NCBI GenBank assembly: GCA_029241965.1
Contig: JAPWVK010000114.1
Location: forward strand, 1 to 33,743
Length of the DNA stretch: 33,743 nt
From: Candidatus Methanophagales archaeon
Lineage (GTDB): Archaea > Halobacteriota > Syntropharchaeia > Alkanophagales > Methanospirareceae
Direction: 5' to 3'
Part shown: positions 1-6,850 of the stretch, in pieces
Layout: each line of letters starts with the position of its first letter
Position numbering within the stretch: the stretch's first letter is position 1
Translations under genes and position numbers: made by a program
The notes under the pieces: model-generated
The model's database searches: none
Told to the model about the DNA's origin: nothing
What the model saw: the letters and a program-made list of their open reading frames with translations, nothing else

Positions 1-93
1 ACGCTGGAAGACGTGCTTGTTTTTCTCCTCTCGAATAAGACGTTTTAATTTTTCCAGCGAGATATGCCGGATAAGGGGGTTAGATGAGTCCAT
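1..93 (-). CDS. Partial N-terminus of a probable HTH-type transposase (IS630-like), runs off the left edge
   Basis: Only the first 31 codons are in the window, read leftwards from the ATG at 93. The segment LEKLKRLIREEKNKHVFQR resembles the first helix of the winged-helix domain that opens many IS630-family transposases (pattern LxxLxRxEKxxRVxxRLL). No catalytic DDE residues are visible because the rest lies outside. Its start is about 50 bp from the point where the neighbouring cytochrome gene loses its 5' end, which fits an element inserted into that gene. It could instead be another HTH protein; the family call rests on a short stretch. Confidence 0.45.
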   Translation of the reverse strand, partial: MDSSNPLIRHISLEKLKRLIREEKNKHVFQR

Positions 94-141
94 GTCATTT
101 ATTTAAGCTAATTGTCTAAATAATTATGTCAAGTACTATAT

Positions 142-594
142 TTGGGCGGTCCGCATAAAGAAATAATGTGTGAAGGGTGCCATAGAACCGATGCAAGCGT
201 TGAAGGATATGCTGGAGCTGGGGACTGGGGATATGGACCCGGGGTTTATCCGGGCGAGGGAGCACATGCGGCATCTACTCAGGAATGTATGGTATGTCAC
301 GCACCCACAAACTACACGCATTCCAACCTCGGGACTGATGCGTGTACTGACTGCCATGATATGATGCATAGTGTTACTGTGCCAGTTGCTGGTGGGTTCC
401 ACCTGACCGGAGATCCTGACGATACTGCAGAAAAAGCAGCACACCTTCTATTTGTTCAGGAATCGCTGAAAGATCCTTTAATGGAAGGTGCGAACGAAGC
501 GTGTGTGCAATGCCATACAGAAGTCTCTGTTAATGTTTCCTATTACATACCTCAGGGCTATAAAATCGAGTTGAACCGGGAATGTGGATGGTAA
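142..594 (+). pseudogene. 5'-truncated tetraheme c-type cytochrome fragment
   Basis: The frame has four CxxCH heme-binding motifs (CEGCH, CMVCH, CTDCH, CVQCH) in 150 residues, so it derives from a multiheme cytochrome c. It has no signal peptide, and the only upstream start is a TTG at 142 shortly after an in-frame TAA at 121. Residues GGPHKEIMCEGCH and GPGVYPGEGAHAAS match GAPHESRACEYCH and GPGVQPGEEAHAAS near heme 2 of the next gene. The missing part is therefore the export signal plus the first heme, roughly 60 residues. Heme attachment needs export, so the fragment is probably non-functional. The break lies next to the transposase-like start at 93. The stop is followed after about 45 bp by the intact paralogue. 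Confidence 0.75.
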
Positions 595-641
595 GTTAAT
601 ATCTCATGTTATAACTTTACATATGTGGAGGGAAGTTAGTG

Positions 642-1790
642 ATGCAATCTAAATACAAGGTTATAGTAGTACTGTTATTGGTAGTTATTGTGGCTTTAGT
701 CACTTCCATGCTGTCCTCCGCTCTATTGGGGCAGCAGCATAACTGGTATACTACATCTGATAGCGGTAACCAGGTGTCTTGTTCTAAGTGCCATTCGAAC
801 GTAAACGATGAGTTTGAGAACATGCCTTCGGGTGCACCGCATGAAAGTAGAGCGTGTGAGTACTGCCACAGGAACGAATCGGGCGTTACTTATGCAGAAG
901 GTGATGGTCCGGGCGTCCAACCCGGTGAGGAAGCGCATGCTGCCTCTATCCCGCCATGCCAGCAGTGCCATAGCCCGGATACTGCGGATTTGTCCTCGGT
1001 AAATGAATCGCACAAATCGCTGAACGATACCTCGGGGTTAAACGAGGCTTGCATCATGTGCCATACCGGGTTTGATAAGAGCATGAAGTTCACGAGGGCG
1101 CTGTACGTAGAATATGATATCACGAAGGTTAGTGGAAATTGGACGGTAGCGGGATTCGATTTCGTATTGAGCAACAGCACGTTTAGAAATCAGACGCCTC
1201 CGGGGAGCAAACACACATGGGAGAACGCATCGGTACTCGACTGCTTTGACTGCCATTCTGATGTTAAGAGCGCACTTGCGAATGGCGGGCATGTGCCACA
1301 AAGTAAAAATACCGGTGGAGACCATGGTGGGAAGAAAGCGCGGGAAGGACATAAGGGTAGGCGTCATAACTTTAGTAGAACTAGTGTAACGATTGAAAGC
1401 TGCAAACCTTGTCACCTACCAGATGCGGATGATTTTGGTCCCGGGTATAGCCATCCCGAAGCGCAGCTCGATTACCACGCTGCAACTACTGAGCACTGTT
1501 ACAACTGCCATTATTATGGGACGGAAAATGCACCTAGTGGTGGTAATGGTGGTAATGGTGGTAATGGTGGTGGTAAGTGCCCAAAATGTCATAATATACT
1601 GAGAAATGATGAAAACCATACGGACATATTATACAGCATGTCAGAATTTTGCTGGTATAAAATGGATACGGTATGCGTTGGATGTCACATGCCCGGTCCT
1701 GACGACAATGTGCCATTTTACAATGGACAGTTCGAAGTTTATACGGAGCCGAGTGAGCTAATCGAGCTGACACCAACACCACCGCCATAA
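642..1790 (+). CDS. Secreted nonaheme c-type cytochrome
   Basis: The protein has nine CxxCH motifs: CSKCH, CEYCH, CQQCH, CIMCH, CFDCH, CKPCH, CYNCH, CPKCH and CVGCH. A hydrophobic N-terminal helix (about residues 6-29) acts as signal peptide or anchor, so the hemes face the outside of the membrane. Proteins of this kind carry electrons from methane- or alkane-oxidising archaea towards external acceptors or partners; that role is inferred. A glycine-asparagine run (GGNGGNGGNGGG) separates hemes 7 and 8, and the chain stops in a short proline tail (TPTPPP) with no C-terminal membrane helix. The ATG at 642 is chosen over the GTG at 639; a GGAGG sits about 10 nt upstream. It is a tandem paralogue of the truncated cytochrome before it. 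Confidence 0.88.
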   Translation: MQSKYKVIVVLLLVVIVALVTSMLSSALLGQQHNWYTTSDSGNQVSCSKCHSNVNDEFENMPSGAPHESRACEYCHRNESGVTYAEGDGPGVQPGEEAHAASIPPCQQCHSPDTADLSSVNESHKSLNDTSGLNEACIMCHTGFDKSMKFTRALYVEYDITKVSGNWTVAGFDFVLSNSTFRNQTPPGSKHTWENASVLDCFDCHSDVKSALANGGHVPQSKNTGGDHGGKKAREGHKGRRHNFSRTSVTIESCKPCHLPDADDFGPGYSHPEAQLDYHAATTEHCYNCHYYGTENAPSGGNGGNGGNGGGKCPKCHNILRNDENHTDILYSMSEFCWYKMDTVCVGCHMPGPDDNVPFYNGQFEVYTEPSELIELTPTPPP

Positions 1791-1847
1791 AATATGAACT
1801 CTGTTTATCCGTCAAATTTTAGTTATACATAATTATTAAGTGTCGCT

Positions 1848-1976
1848 TTACGTAGTGGGTGGGTAAGATAGTTTTTTGGCTAATTGAAGAGCGGTACGAC
1901 GTTTTTTGAATGGTTCGTAGAGCGGGTTATGAAGATTAATAGCGAGAACTCTTAGAGTGGTAACTGCGTAAGTCAT
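1848..1976 (-). pseudogene. Possible C-terminal remnant of a transposase or other lost gene
   Basis: A 42-residue minus-strand frame reads as a sensible protein tail (TLRVLAINLHNPLYEPFKK then a basic LQLAKKLSYPP). A stop codon closes the frame just upstream and no matching N-terminal part is seen. The lysine/arginine-rich tail is compatible with the end of a transposase, but no diagnostic motif is present. It lies in the gene-poor 1791-2566 stretch, where little else is recognisable apart from the palindromic repeat at 2274 and the promoter before the VWA gene. Confidence 0.25.
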
Positions 1977-2273
1977 AGCGCATCACACAAGTAAGTCTTT
2001 GTGAAACCTTCTCTTTCAAGTTTTTATCGCTTTTCCTATCCCATCAATCGTCTTTCTGCTACTTCACAATCCTATAAGCAACCTCTTGCGCACATAGAAT
2101 CAGAGCCGACAAGGTTTGCTACGAATACATGGTGAAAACATACTCAGAGCCTAACAACATGGTTTATTAGGTAGCATGCCAATCTAATCCATTTTGCCGC
2201 CCGGAAATTTAGTAGAAAAAATTAATCCTGCTCAAACGTGGTAGAAACGATAACGAGTATCTCGAGGTAAAAG

Positions 2274-2404
2274 AACCACGAGATTAACACAAGAAATGAG
2301 GGGTTAGTAGAAGGGAAGGATGAACTATCCGATATAATCACCAATAGAGTACTAAAAACCGATTTAAATTGTTGTTCTCTCGTGGAAATCAGTGTAATCA
2401 TACG
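2274..2404. repeat. Palindromic dispersed repeat, copy 1
   Basis: The left arm AACCACGAGATTAACACAAG and the right arm TCTCGTGGAAATCAGTGTAA face each other over about 130 bp. Both arms recur almost unchanged in the copies at 9669-9853 and 23749-23860. The interior here differs from those copies, so this one is diverged. It has no coding content that I can support. Confidence 0.55.
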
Positions 2405-2475
2405 GATAACTAAAAAATAGGATAACGATATTTGCATAAATCGGATGCGGGCAGCGGTTGAGATTGCTCGATGTA

Positions 2476-2486
2476 ATATTTAAATA
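2476..2486 (+). promoter_or_regulatory. Putative archaeal TATA box for the VWA gene
   Basis: ATATTTAAATA lies about 80 bp before the VWA protein start in AT-rich DNA. A GAGGT followed by ATG at 2553 opens only a ten-codon out-of-frame reading. A GGTGA at 2555-2559, about 7 nt before the ATG at 2567, is the better ribosome binding site. Confidence 0.4.
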
Positions 2487-2566
2487 GCCTTAACTAATTT
2501 TTTAATATACTAAACTCGCAAACACACTTAACCAAATACCAATGAGGTAAATTATGGTGAGCGAAA

Positions 2567-4165
2567 ATGGATTTACCAGGAAATAGCGACATAGAGAATT
2601 TTTATGCACTCTTTCCTGTGCCTGCATTAGCGAAGGACCTTATAACCATACTTGAGGATTACAGAATCAATTCACGACTAAAAGCCGAATATCCAGTTCT
2701 TGGTGTACAAATATCAGAGATGAACGTACACATGAACTCTAAGAGGCCTTCGCTTGACGAATTAGCGAATGATAAACAGAGGGCGGTAGAGCTTATAGCA
2801 CAACGGTTAATTGCCGGAACGACAAAAGAAAAAGTGCCAGAAAAAATACTGCACACACTTGAACAAACTTTATCCATCAGCCGAACATTAGCTTCGCCTG
2901 ATGCAGACGTCCACGAAACGGCAAGGGTGGCGGCGGAATTATATTTCTTGATAGATGACAATTTTCAAGGACTATATCAACCAATGGAACCTTTTTCAGC
3001 ACCTTTAGACCAATCACAAGTAAACCAAAACATAGGCAATTTCAGTAGAACAGCGCGAAAGATTAGTGAGAAACTAAAATCGGACAAAAGTCCTCGGGAC
3101 GCTGAAGCTACTGAATTTGACGTGCCTTTTGAGGATGCAGTAAGAGAACGGTTAAGAGCGTTGTACAAAGAGAAAGGCGTCAAACCTAAAGAGGTAGAGT
3201 CAAGAATTGATGCGCTTGTGGCAAACAAAGTGCAGGATTATTTAATAGACCTTGAAACTTTGATTACGGATGAAAGCGGGCTTCGGAGCGAACGAGGTAC
3301 TTATTTGTATCCTGAATGGGGTAGTGACATCAAGGATTATAGATTGAATTGGTCGCGGATAAGAGAACAAATGTTAGAGGGTGGGACAGAGGAGTTTTAT
3401 CTCGACACAATTCAGAAGTATGCGGGCCAGATAAAGATAATCAGGCGCGAATTCCAGATGCTCAGACCCGAGGGTTTAGTAAAATTACGGGGGCAATTTG
3501 ATGGCGATGATATTGACCTGGATGCAACGGTTCAATATTTTATTGATAAGCGCCTAAGACTCTCACCGTCCGAAAGGAATTATATACGAACCGAAAACAG
3601 AACACGAGATATAGCAGTTGCATTTCTCGTTGATATGAGTGGCAGTACGGCAGGAGCAACAATATTGTGTGAAAAGGAAGCTTTGGTATTGATGTCGGAG
3701 GCTTTGAAAGAATTAGGCGATGCGTTTGCTATTTACGGGTTCTCGGGGCAGGGACGAGAAAATGTGATGTTCTATATTATCAAAGATTTTGAGGACTCTT
3801 ATGACCCGATCGTGCAGAGTAAAATATCTGTAATGACGAATAAGCAATCTACGAGAATTGCGCCGGCTATTAGGCACACTACCACTAAATTGAGAAGGAG
3901 AGAAGAGAAGACAAAGCTGCTTATTCTGTTGAGTGATGGTAAGCCGTTAGACCAGGATTATTATGGGAGTTATGCGATTGAAGATACGAGAATGGCGTTG
4001 AAGGAGGCGCAAAGGTATGGTGTCAAGTCGTTTTGTATTACTGTTGATCGAGAGGCTGCGGAGTATTTGCCGAGAATGTATGCAGATAGCAGGTGGGTGG
4101 TGATTGATGACGTTCTGAAACTGCCGGATAAGATAACAAGGATTTATAAGCGGTTTACGACGTGA
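2567..4165 (+). CDS. NorD/CbbO-like VWA-domain protein
   Basis: The C-terminal third is a von Willebrand factor A domain with the metal-site signature DMSGS at residues 356-360. Before it stands YPEWGSDIKDYRLNW (about 248-262), typical of the NorD/CbbO family. These proteins work with MoxR-type AAA+ ATPases (NorQ/CbbQ) to insert metals or remodel enzymes. No such ATPase is next to it, so its partner is unknown. At 532 residues it appears shorter than many NorD proteins, and it begins abruptly with a motif (FYALFPVPALAKDL) that usually sits further inside. The upstream region is full of element debris, so an N-terminal loss is possible. The frame is intact from 2567 to the TGA. Confidence 0.75.
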   Translation: MDLPGNSDIENFYALFPVPALAKDLITILEDYRINSRLKAEYPVLGVQISEMNVHMNSKRPSLDELANDKQRAVELIAQRLIAGTTKEKVPEKILHTLEQTLSISRTLASPDADVHETARVAAELYFLIDDNFQGLYQPMEPFSAPLDQSQVNQNIGNFSRTARKISEKLKSDKSPRDAEATEFDVPFEDAVRERLRALYKEKGVKPKEVESRIDALVANKVQDYLIDLETLITDESGLRSERGTYLYPEWGSDIKDYRLNWSRIREQMLEGGTEEFYLDTIQKYAGQIKIIRREFQMLRPEGLVKLRGQFDGDDIDLDATVQYFIDKRLRLSPSERNYIRTENRTRDIAVAFLVDMSGSTAGATILCEKEALVLMSEALKELGDAFAIYGFSGQGRENVMFYIIKDFEDSYDPIVQSKISVMTNKQSTRIAPAIRHTTTKLRRREEKTKLLILLSDGKPLDQDYYGSYAIEDTRMALKEAQRYGVKSFCITVDREAAEYLPRMYADSRWVVIDDVLKLPDKITRIYKRFTT

Positions 4166-4180
4166 GAAGTGAGTTGTTGG

Positions 4181-4214
4181 ATTAACCGCAGAGGGCATGG
4201 AGAACGCGGAGAAG
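4181..4214. repeat. Short periodic repeat (AACCGCAGAGG..GAACGCGGAGAA)
   Basis: ATTAACCGCAGAGGGCATGG followed by AGAACGCGGAGAAG has a 9-11 nt beat of CGCAGA/CGCGGA units. It resembles one arm of the periodic elements at 9302-9631, but no opposing arm is seen here. The rest of 4166-4335 holds no supported gene; one 41-codon minus frame is open but unrecognised. Confidence 0.3.
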
Positions 4215-4335
4215 GTGGGGTTTAGGTCTCATGTTTTAGGGCTACTCTTGACAACTATCTGAAGTTTGCCCGCTGGGGGAATTTTGGGCGTGCCGAAAGC
4301 ATGAAAGCCAATATGCTCGGTTAGGGGAAGTTTTA

Positions 4336-4416
4336 TTATTTGTAAATGTTCTTTCTATGCCCGATTTTCAAAATTACTATGTTTTCGGTGTCAATATCAA
4401 ATATGATTCTGTACAT
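4336..4416 (-). pseudogene. C-terminal remnant of a RelE/ParE-type toxin
   Basis: The 26-residue frame reads YRIIFDIDTENIVILKIGHR followed by KNIYK, which matches the last beta strands of RelE/ParE toxins (YRIxYxID..xxxxILxIGHRxxIY). The N-terminal two thirds are missing. The ATG at 4416 lies inside the 3' end of the antitoxin-like gene, so the deletion joined antitoxin and toxin tail directly. It cannot form a complete toxin fold. Confidence 0.7.
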
Positions 4417-4675
4417 TAAAGATTTCCTCAAGATATTTCACTTTGCCTTCTTTATAATCGTTTCTTGCCTCTTCAATTGAGCGCTGATATTCGTCACTCG
4501 AAAGTGCCGGTATATCTTCAATTAAATCTTCCAAGACCCCCTTGACTGTAGCAGATATTAAAGACGGAAATTCCCCTACTGTTAAATCCTTTACTTTCGT
4601 TTCCATATCCGCCTTATTCAATCTTTTTGGGATTGTGTATGAAACTATGGGTCCTACCTCTTCTTTATCTTTCAA
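4397..4675 (-). CDS. Antitoxin-like small protein, partner of the RelE remnant
   Basis: This 92-residue acidic protein has segments such as KVKDLTVGEFPSLISATVKG and an acidic helix ending KVKYLEEIF, the usual shape of antitoxins placed before RelE genes. I do not recognise a named family. The start is a TTG. The same frame stays open upstream as RIIHHILEYTARRCA, back to a TAA with no ATG between, which suggests the original start codon was lost. The C-terminus (NVQNHI) is created by the deletion that removed most of the toxin. It may therefore be a decaying gene. Confidence 0.5.
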   Translation of the reverse strand: MKDKEEVGPIVSYTIPKRLNKADMETKVKDLTVGEFPSLISATVKGVLEDLIEDIPALSSDEYQRSIEEARNDYKEGKVKYLEEIFNVQNHI

Positions 4676-4797
4676 TGCACAACGTCTTGCTGTATATTCA
4701 AGGATGTGGTGAATAATTCTATTAGAATGGATTTTTTATCCCAAACGTTTTTGGTGTATGTGAAGTTGCGAAGCGTTTTGCTTGGCGGTTACCCTAC

Positions 4798-5028
4798 TTA
4801 CCTCATTAGTTCTTTGAACCGTTTTACGATCAAATCAGCATCTCTAAGAATGTTTCTTAATACCTTAGGATGAAGAATTTTTCCTGAATGATAAGGGACA
4901 GTTACTCTTTTACCTTCTCTGTTTTTGTAAATTTTATGGCTCCCACTTTGGCGGACGAGAATGAACCCTACACGCTCCAAAACCTTGATTACTTTATCTG
5001 CAGTCACTCGAGGAAGCTTTTCGCTCAT
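4798..5028 (-). CDS. hicA: HicA-type mRNA interferase toxin
   Basis: At 76 residues this has the normal size and layout of HicA (YcfA-like), a double-stranded-RNA-binding-fold toxin that cleaves mRNA. The segment VLERVGFILVRQSGSHKIYK contains the catalytic histidine in the G-S-H context, followed by VTVPYHSGK. The gene overlaps the upstream hicB by 4 bp (ATGA), so translation is coupled and the antitoxin is made first. No frame damage is seen, so the pair looks functional. Confidence 0.9.
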   Translation of the reverse strand: MSEKLPRVTADKVIKVLERVGFILVRQSGSHKIYKNREGKRVTVPYHSGKILHPKVLRNILRDADLIVKRFKELMR

Positions 5029-5249
5029 ACTGCCACTTCCAAAGAGGTCAGGCTGATAGATTCCGCCATAGGAATCGCCTCGCCATCCTTTATTCTATCT
5101 TCTAAATGGAGGCGAATAGCATCTTTAATGTTTTCTAGAGCCTCTTCATAACTGTCGCCTTGTGTATAACAGCCCTGAAGCTCGGGACAGAAGGCAAAAT
5201 ACCCATCCACATCCTTTTCTATTACCACGGAGAGTCTATAGTTCTTCAT
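5025..5249 (-). CDS. hicB: HicB-type antitoxin
   Basis: This 74-residue protein has the partial RNase H-like fold of HicB: YRLSVVIEKDVDGYFAFCPE, then LQGCYTQGDSYEEALENIKD. It lacks an added C-terminal DNA-binding domain (HTH or RHH), so it is a short HicB and may not act as a strong operator binder by itself. A GAGGTGA ribosome site lies a few bases before the start, and a TATA-like stretch lies about 45 bp upstream. It is translated before hicA with a 4-bp overlap. Confidence 0.9.
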   Translation of the reverse strand: MKNYRLSVVIEKDVDGYFAFCPELQGCYTQGDSYEEALENIKDAIRLHLEDRIKDGEAIPMAESISLTSLEVAV

Positions 5250-5253
5250 AATT

Positions 5254-5300
5254 TCACCTCACAGTGTTTACATATAATAGCATTCCTATTTTATATACTT
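5254..5300 (-). promoter_or_regulatory. Promoter and ribosome site for hicBA
   Basis: On the minus strand AGTATATAAAAT (about 5288-5299) is a good archaeal TATA box. GAGGTGA (5254-5260) precedes the hicB ATG by 4-5 bases. Confidence 0.5.
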
Positions 5301-5345
5301 TCTTAGCCACCACAACTGCTTGAGCAGAGGTACAAAACTGTGCCC

Positions 5346-5366
5346 GATACGCTCTGTTGTACACCG
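5346..5366. repeat. Boundary-type repeat, related to 19023-19048
   Basis: GATACGCTCTGTTGTACACCG matches GATACGCTCCGTTATACGCCG at 19023 in 18 of 21 positions. It lies between hicB and the nitroreductase gene, which places it at the edge of the toxin-antitoxin genes. Confidence 0.4.
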
Positions 5367-5372
5367 GCGGTT

Positions 5373-5885
5373 TTACGCTGAAAGGATTTTGTTATACTCA
5401 AGCTCTGTTTTGGGAATGGGCGGCTTCTCCTCATCCGGGTAGCCGAAGGCGATTATTGATTCTACCCTCAGGTTTGCAGGTAAACCGAGCACCCCCTGGA
5501 CATATTCTTCCGCGGTCTGGGCGTCACTGTGCACCCGCTTTCGTATCTGGATCCAGCAGGAACCCAGCCCCAAGCTCTGACCGGTAAGTTGTAAGATGAT
5601 GGATGCAATGGAGCAGTCCTCAATCCAGACGTCCGACTCGTGCTCGTCTGCGCAGACTACTGCCCCCAAGCTTGCGCCCTTCAAGAAACTCGAGCCGCTG
5701 GTCTTTGCCCGGGAGAGCACTTCCAGTTTGTCTTTATCTGTGATGAAGAGAAAACGCCAGGGTCTGAAATTACGTGATGTGGGCGACCTGACGGCAGCTT
5801 CCTTCAATTGCTCAATGAGTTCGAGCTCAATTACTTTAGCCTTGTATTTTCTCACGCTGCGCCGCCTTATCAATATATCAAGCAT
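5373..5885 (-). CDS. Nitroreductase-family FMN-dependent oxidoreductase
   Basis: The sequence opens with IRRRSVRKYK, the FMN-phosphate-binding start typical of the nitroreductase family, followed by AAVRSPTSRNFRPWRF. It then has GASLGAVVCADE, DCSIASIILQLTGQSLGLGS and a C-terminal IAFGYPDEEKPP. Such enzymes use NAD(P)H to reduce nitro compounds, quinones or flavins; the substrate here cannot be told. The ORF track begins 47 codons upstream, but family alignment puts the start at MLDILIRRRSVRKYK, the ATG at 5885, giving 170 residues. It is flanked by toxin-antitoxin genes with no evident operon partner. Confidence 0.85.
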   Translation of the reverse strand: MLDILIRRRSVRKYKAKVIELELIEQLKEAAVRSPTSRNFRPWRFLFITDKDKLEVLSRAKTSGSSFLKGASLGAVVCADEHESDVWIEDCSIASIILQLTGQSLGLGSCWIQIRKRVHSDAQTAEEYVQGVLGLPANLRVESIIAFGYPDEEKPPIPKTELEYNKILSA

Positions 5886-6038
5886 AATCTTTTGCCTCTT
5901 TTGTATATGGTTTTGCGGTAAAAATAAGTTTATTGCGTCTTTGTATGTTCGTGTGTTTTCAAACGTGCATAATGCACTTCTTGAAGTGCAGGGACGCAAG
6001 AAATATCCGTCTTGACCTTTTCCCAAGTCTTGTCCCGT

Positions 6039-6392
6039 TCACTCATTCTCTCCCTCCAAATCCTCATTCAGTCTTAACATTTTCTTCTTTAAATCTGGAA
6101 TATCTCTTGTTACAACTTCCCATGTCAACTCCAAATCTATTCCAAAATATATGTGAATGAGTATATCGCGCATACCTGCAATCTTCTTCCAATGTATCTC
6201 CGGATATTTTATTTTTATTTCACCAGGGATATTTTTAACTGCTTCTCCAATGATTTCTATGCGTCGAATAACCGCGTCTTGAAGTTGAATTGAGTCAAAG
6301 AAATCTTCGTCTGTTTTGTTGTCAGTATATTTTTCAATCAGTTCAATGCACTCTAATATGTGCGCTATGAATGTCCTAGCGTCTTTCTTCAT
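6039..6392 (-). CDS. hepT: HepT-like toxin (DUF86, HEPN RNase fold)
   Basis: This 117-residue helical protein carries the HEPN motif R-x4-H-x-Y as RDILIHIY, the active site of HepT toxins. Its partner MntA AMPylates the tyrosine of that motif to silence it. The gene starts inside the end of mntA with a 4-bp overlap, the usual order for this pair. The motif is complete and the frame intact, so the toxin is likely active. Confidence 0.9.
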   Translation of the reverse strand: MKKDARTFIAHILECIELIEKYTDNKTDEDFFDSIQLQDAVIRRIEIIGEAVKNIPGEIKIKYPEIHWKKIAGMRDILIHIYFGIDLELTWEVVTRDIPDLKKKMLRLNEDLEGENE

Positions 6393-6679
6393 AAGATCAC
6401 CTCTTGTTCACGCAATATCCGTCCCCTGAGTAGCGGATGAAGCGATTTATAAGTAAGAACATCTACTCTCCTTCTGAGTATTTCTTGTAGGTCTAATTTT
6501 AAACCTGCAAGGTCTAATAAACTTTTCCGCCCTTCAAACTCGACGAGTAGGTCTATATCACTCTCGTCTGTGGCTTCTCCTCGTACTATAGAGCCGAAAA
6601 GGGCTGCTTTCTTAACGTCATGCTTCCTCAACACGTCAATGAGCGTCTTCTTTAGCTCTTCAATCTGATCTGCTTTCAT
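6389..6679 (-). CDS. mntA: MntA-like minimal nucleotidyltransferase antitoxin
   Basis: The protein has the nucleotidyltransferase signature [20 protein letters not shown] (about residues 29-48), with GS, then DxD metal ligands, and a later aspartate in RRRVDVLTY. At 96 residues it is the minimal form. In known pairs this enzyme transfers AMP groups to HepT. It overlaps hepT by 4 bp and is translated first. Confidence 0.9.
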   Translation of the reverse strand: MKADQIEELKKTLIDVLRKHDVKKAALFGSIVRGEATDESDIDLLVEFEGRKSLLDLAGLKLDLQEILRRRVDVLTYKSLHPLLRGRILREQEVIL

Positions 6680-6725
6680 AGTTCTAAGTTAAACGTTTCC
6701 TGCATAAATCCTTTACTATCCCAAT

Positions 6726-6827
6726 CTATTCCTTGTTTACTGAGCGGTCGTCCTGCCTCTTACTTATCTTTCGATACAGAGTGTTTGAGGTATACTCAAG
6801 GATGCGGTGAATAGAGGTATAGAAATG
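6726..6827 (-). pseudogene. Relic related to the upstream part of the antitoxin gene at 4397-4675
   Basis: A 33-codon frame without start reads HFYTSIHRILEYTSNTLYRK. Its DNA aligns with 4677-4731, upstream of the other antitoxin, which reads IIHHILEYTARRCA in the same phase. The conserved IH-x-ILEYT core in both suggests two copies of one N-terminal coding segment. No continuation into an antitoxin body is present here. Confidence 0.4.
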
Positions 6828-6850
6828 GCGTAGGACATTATTTTGCTTAT

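Noticed and set aside
2222-2437. 71-residue minus-strand ORF
   Set aside because: It lies within palindromic repeat 1 and its sequence reflects the repeat, with no ribosome site.
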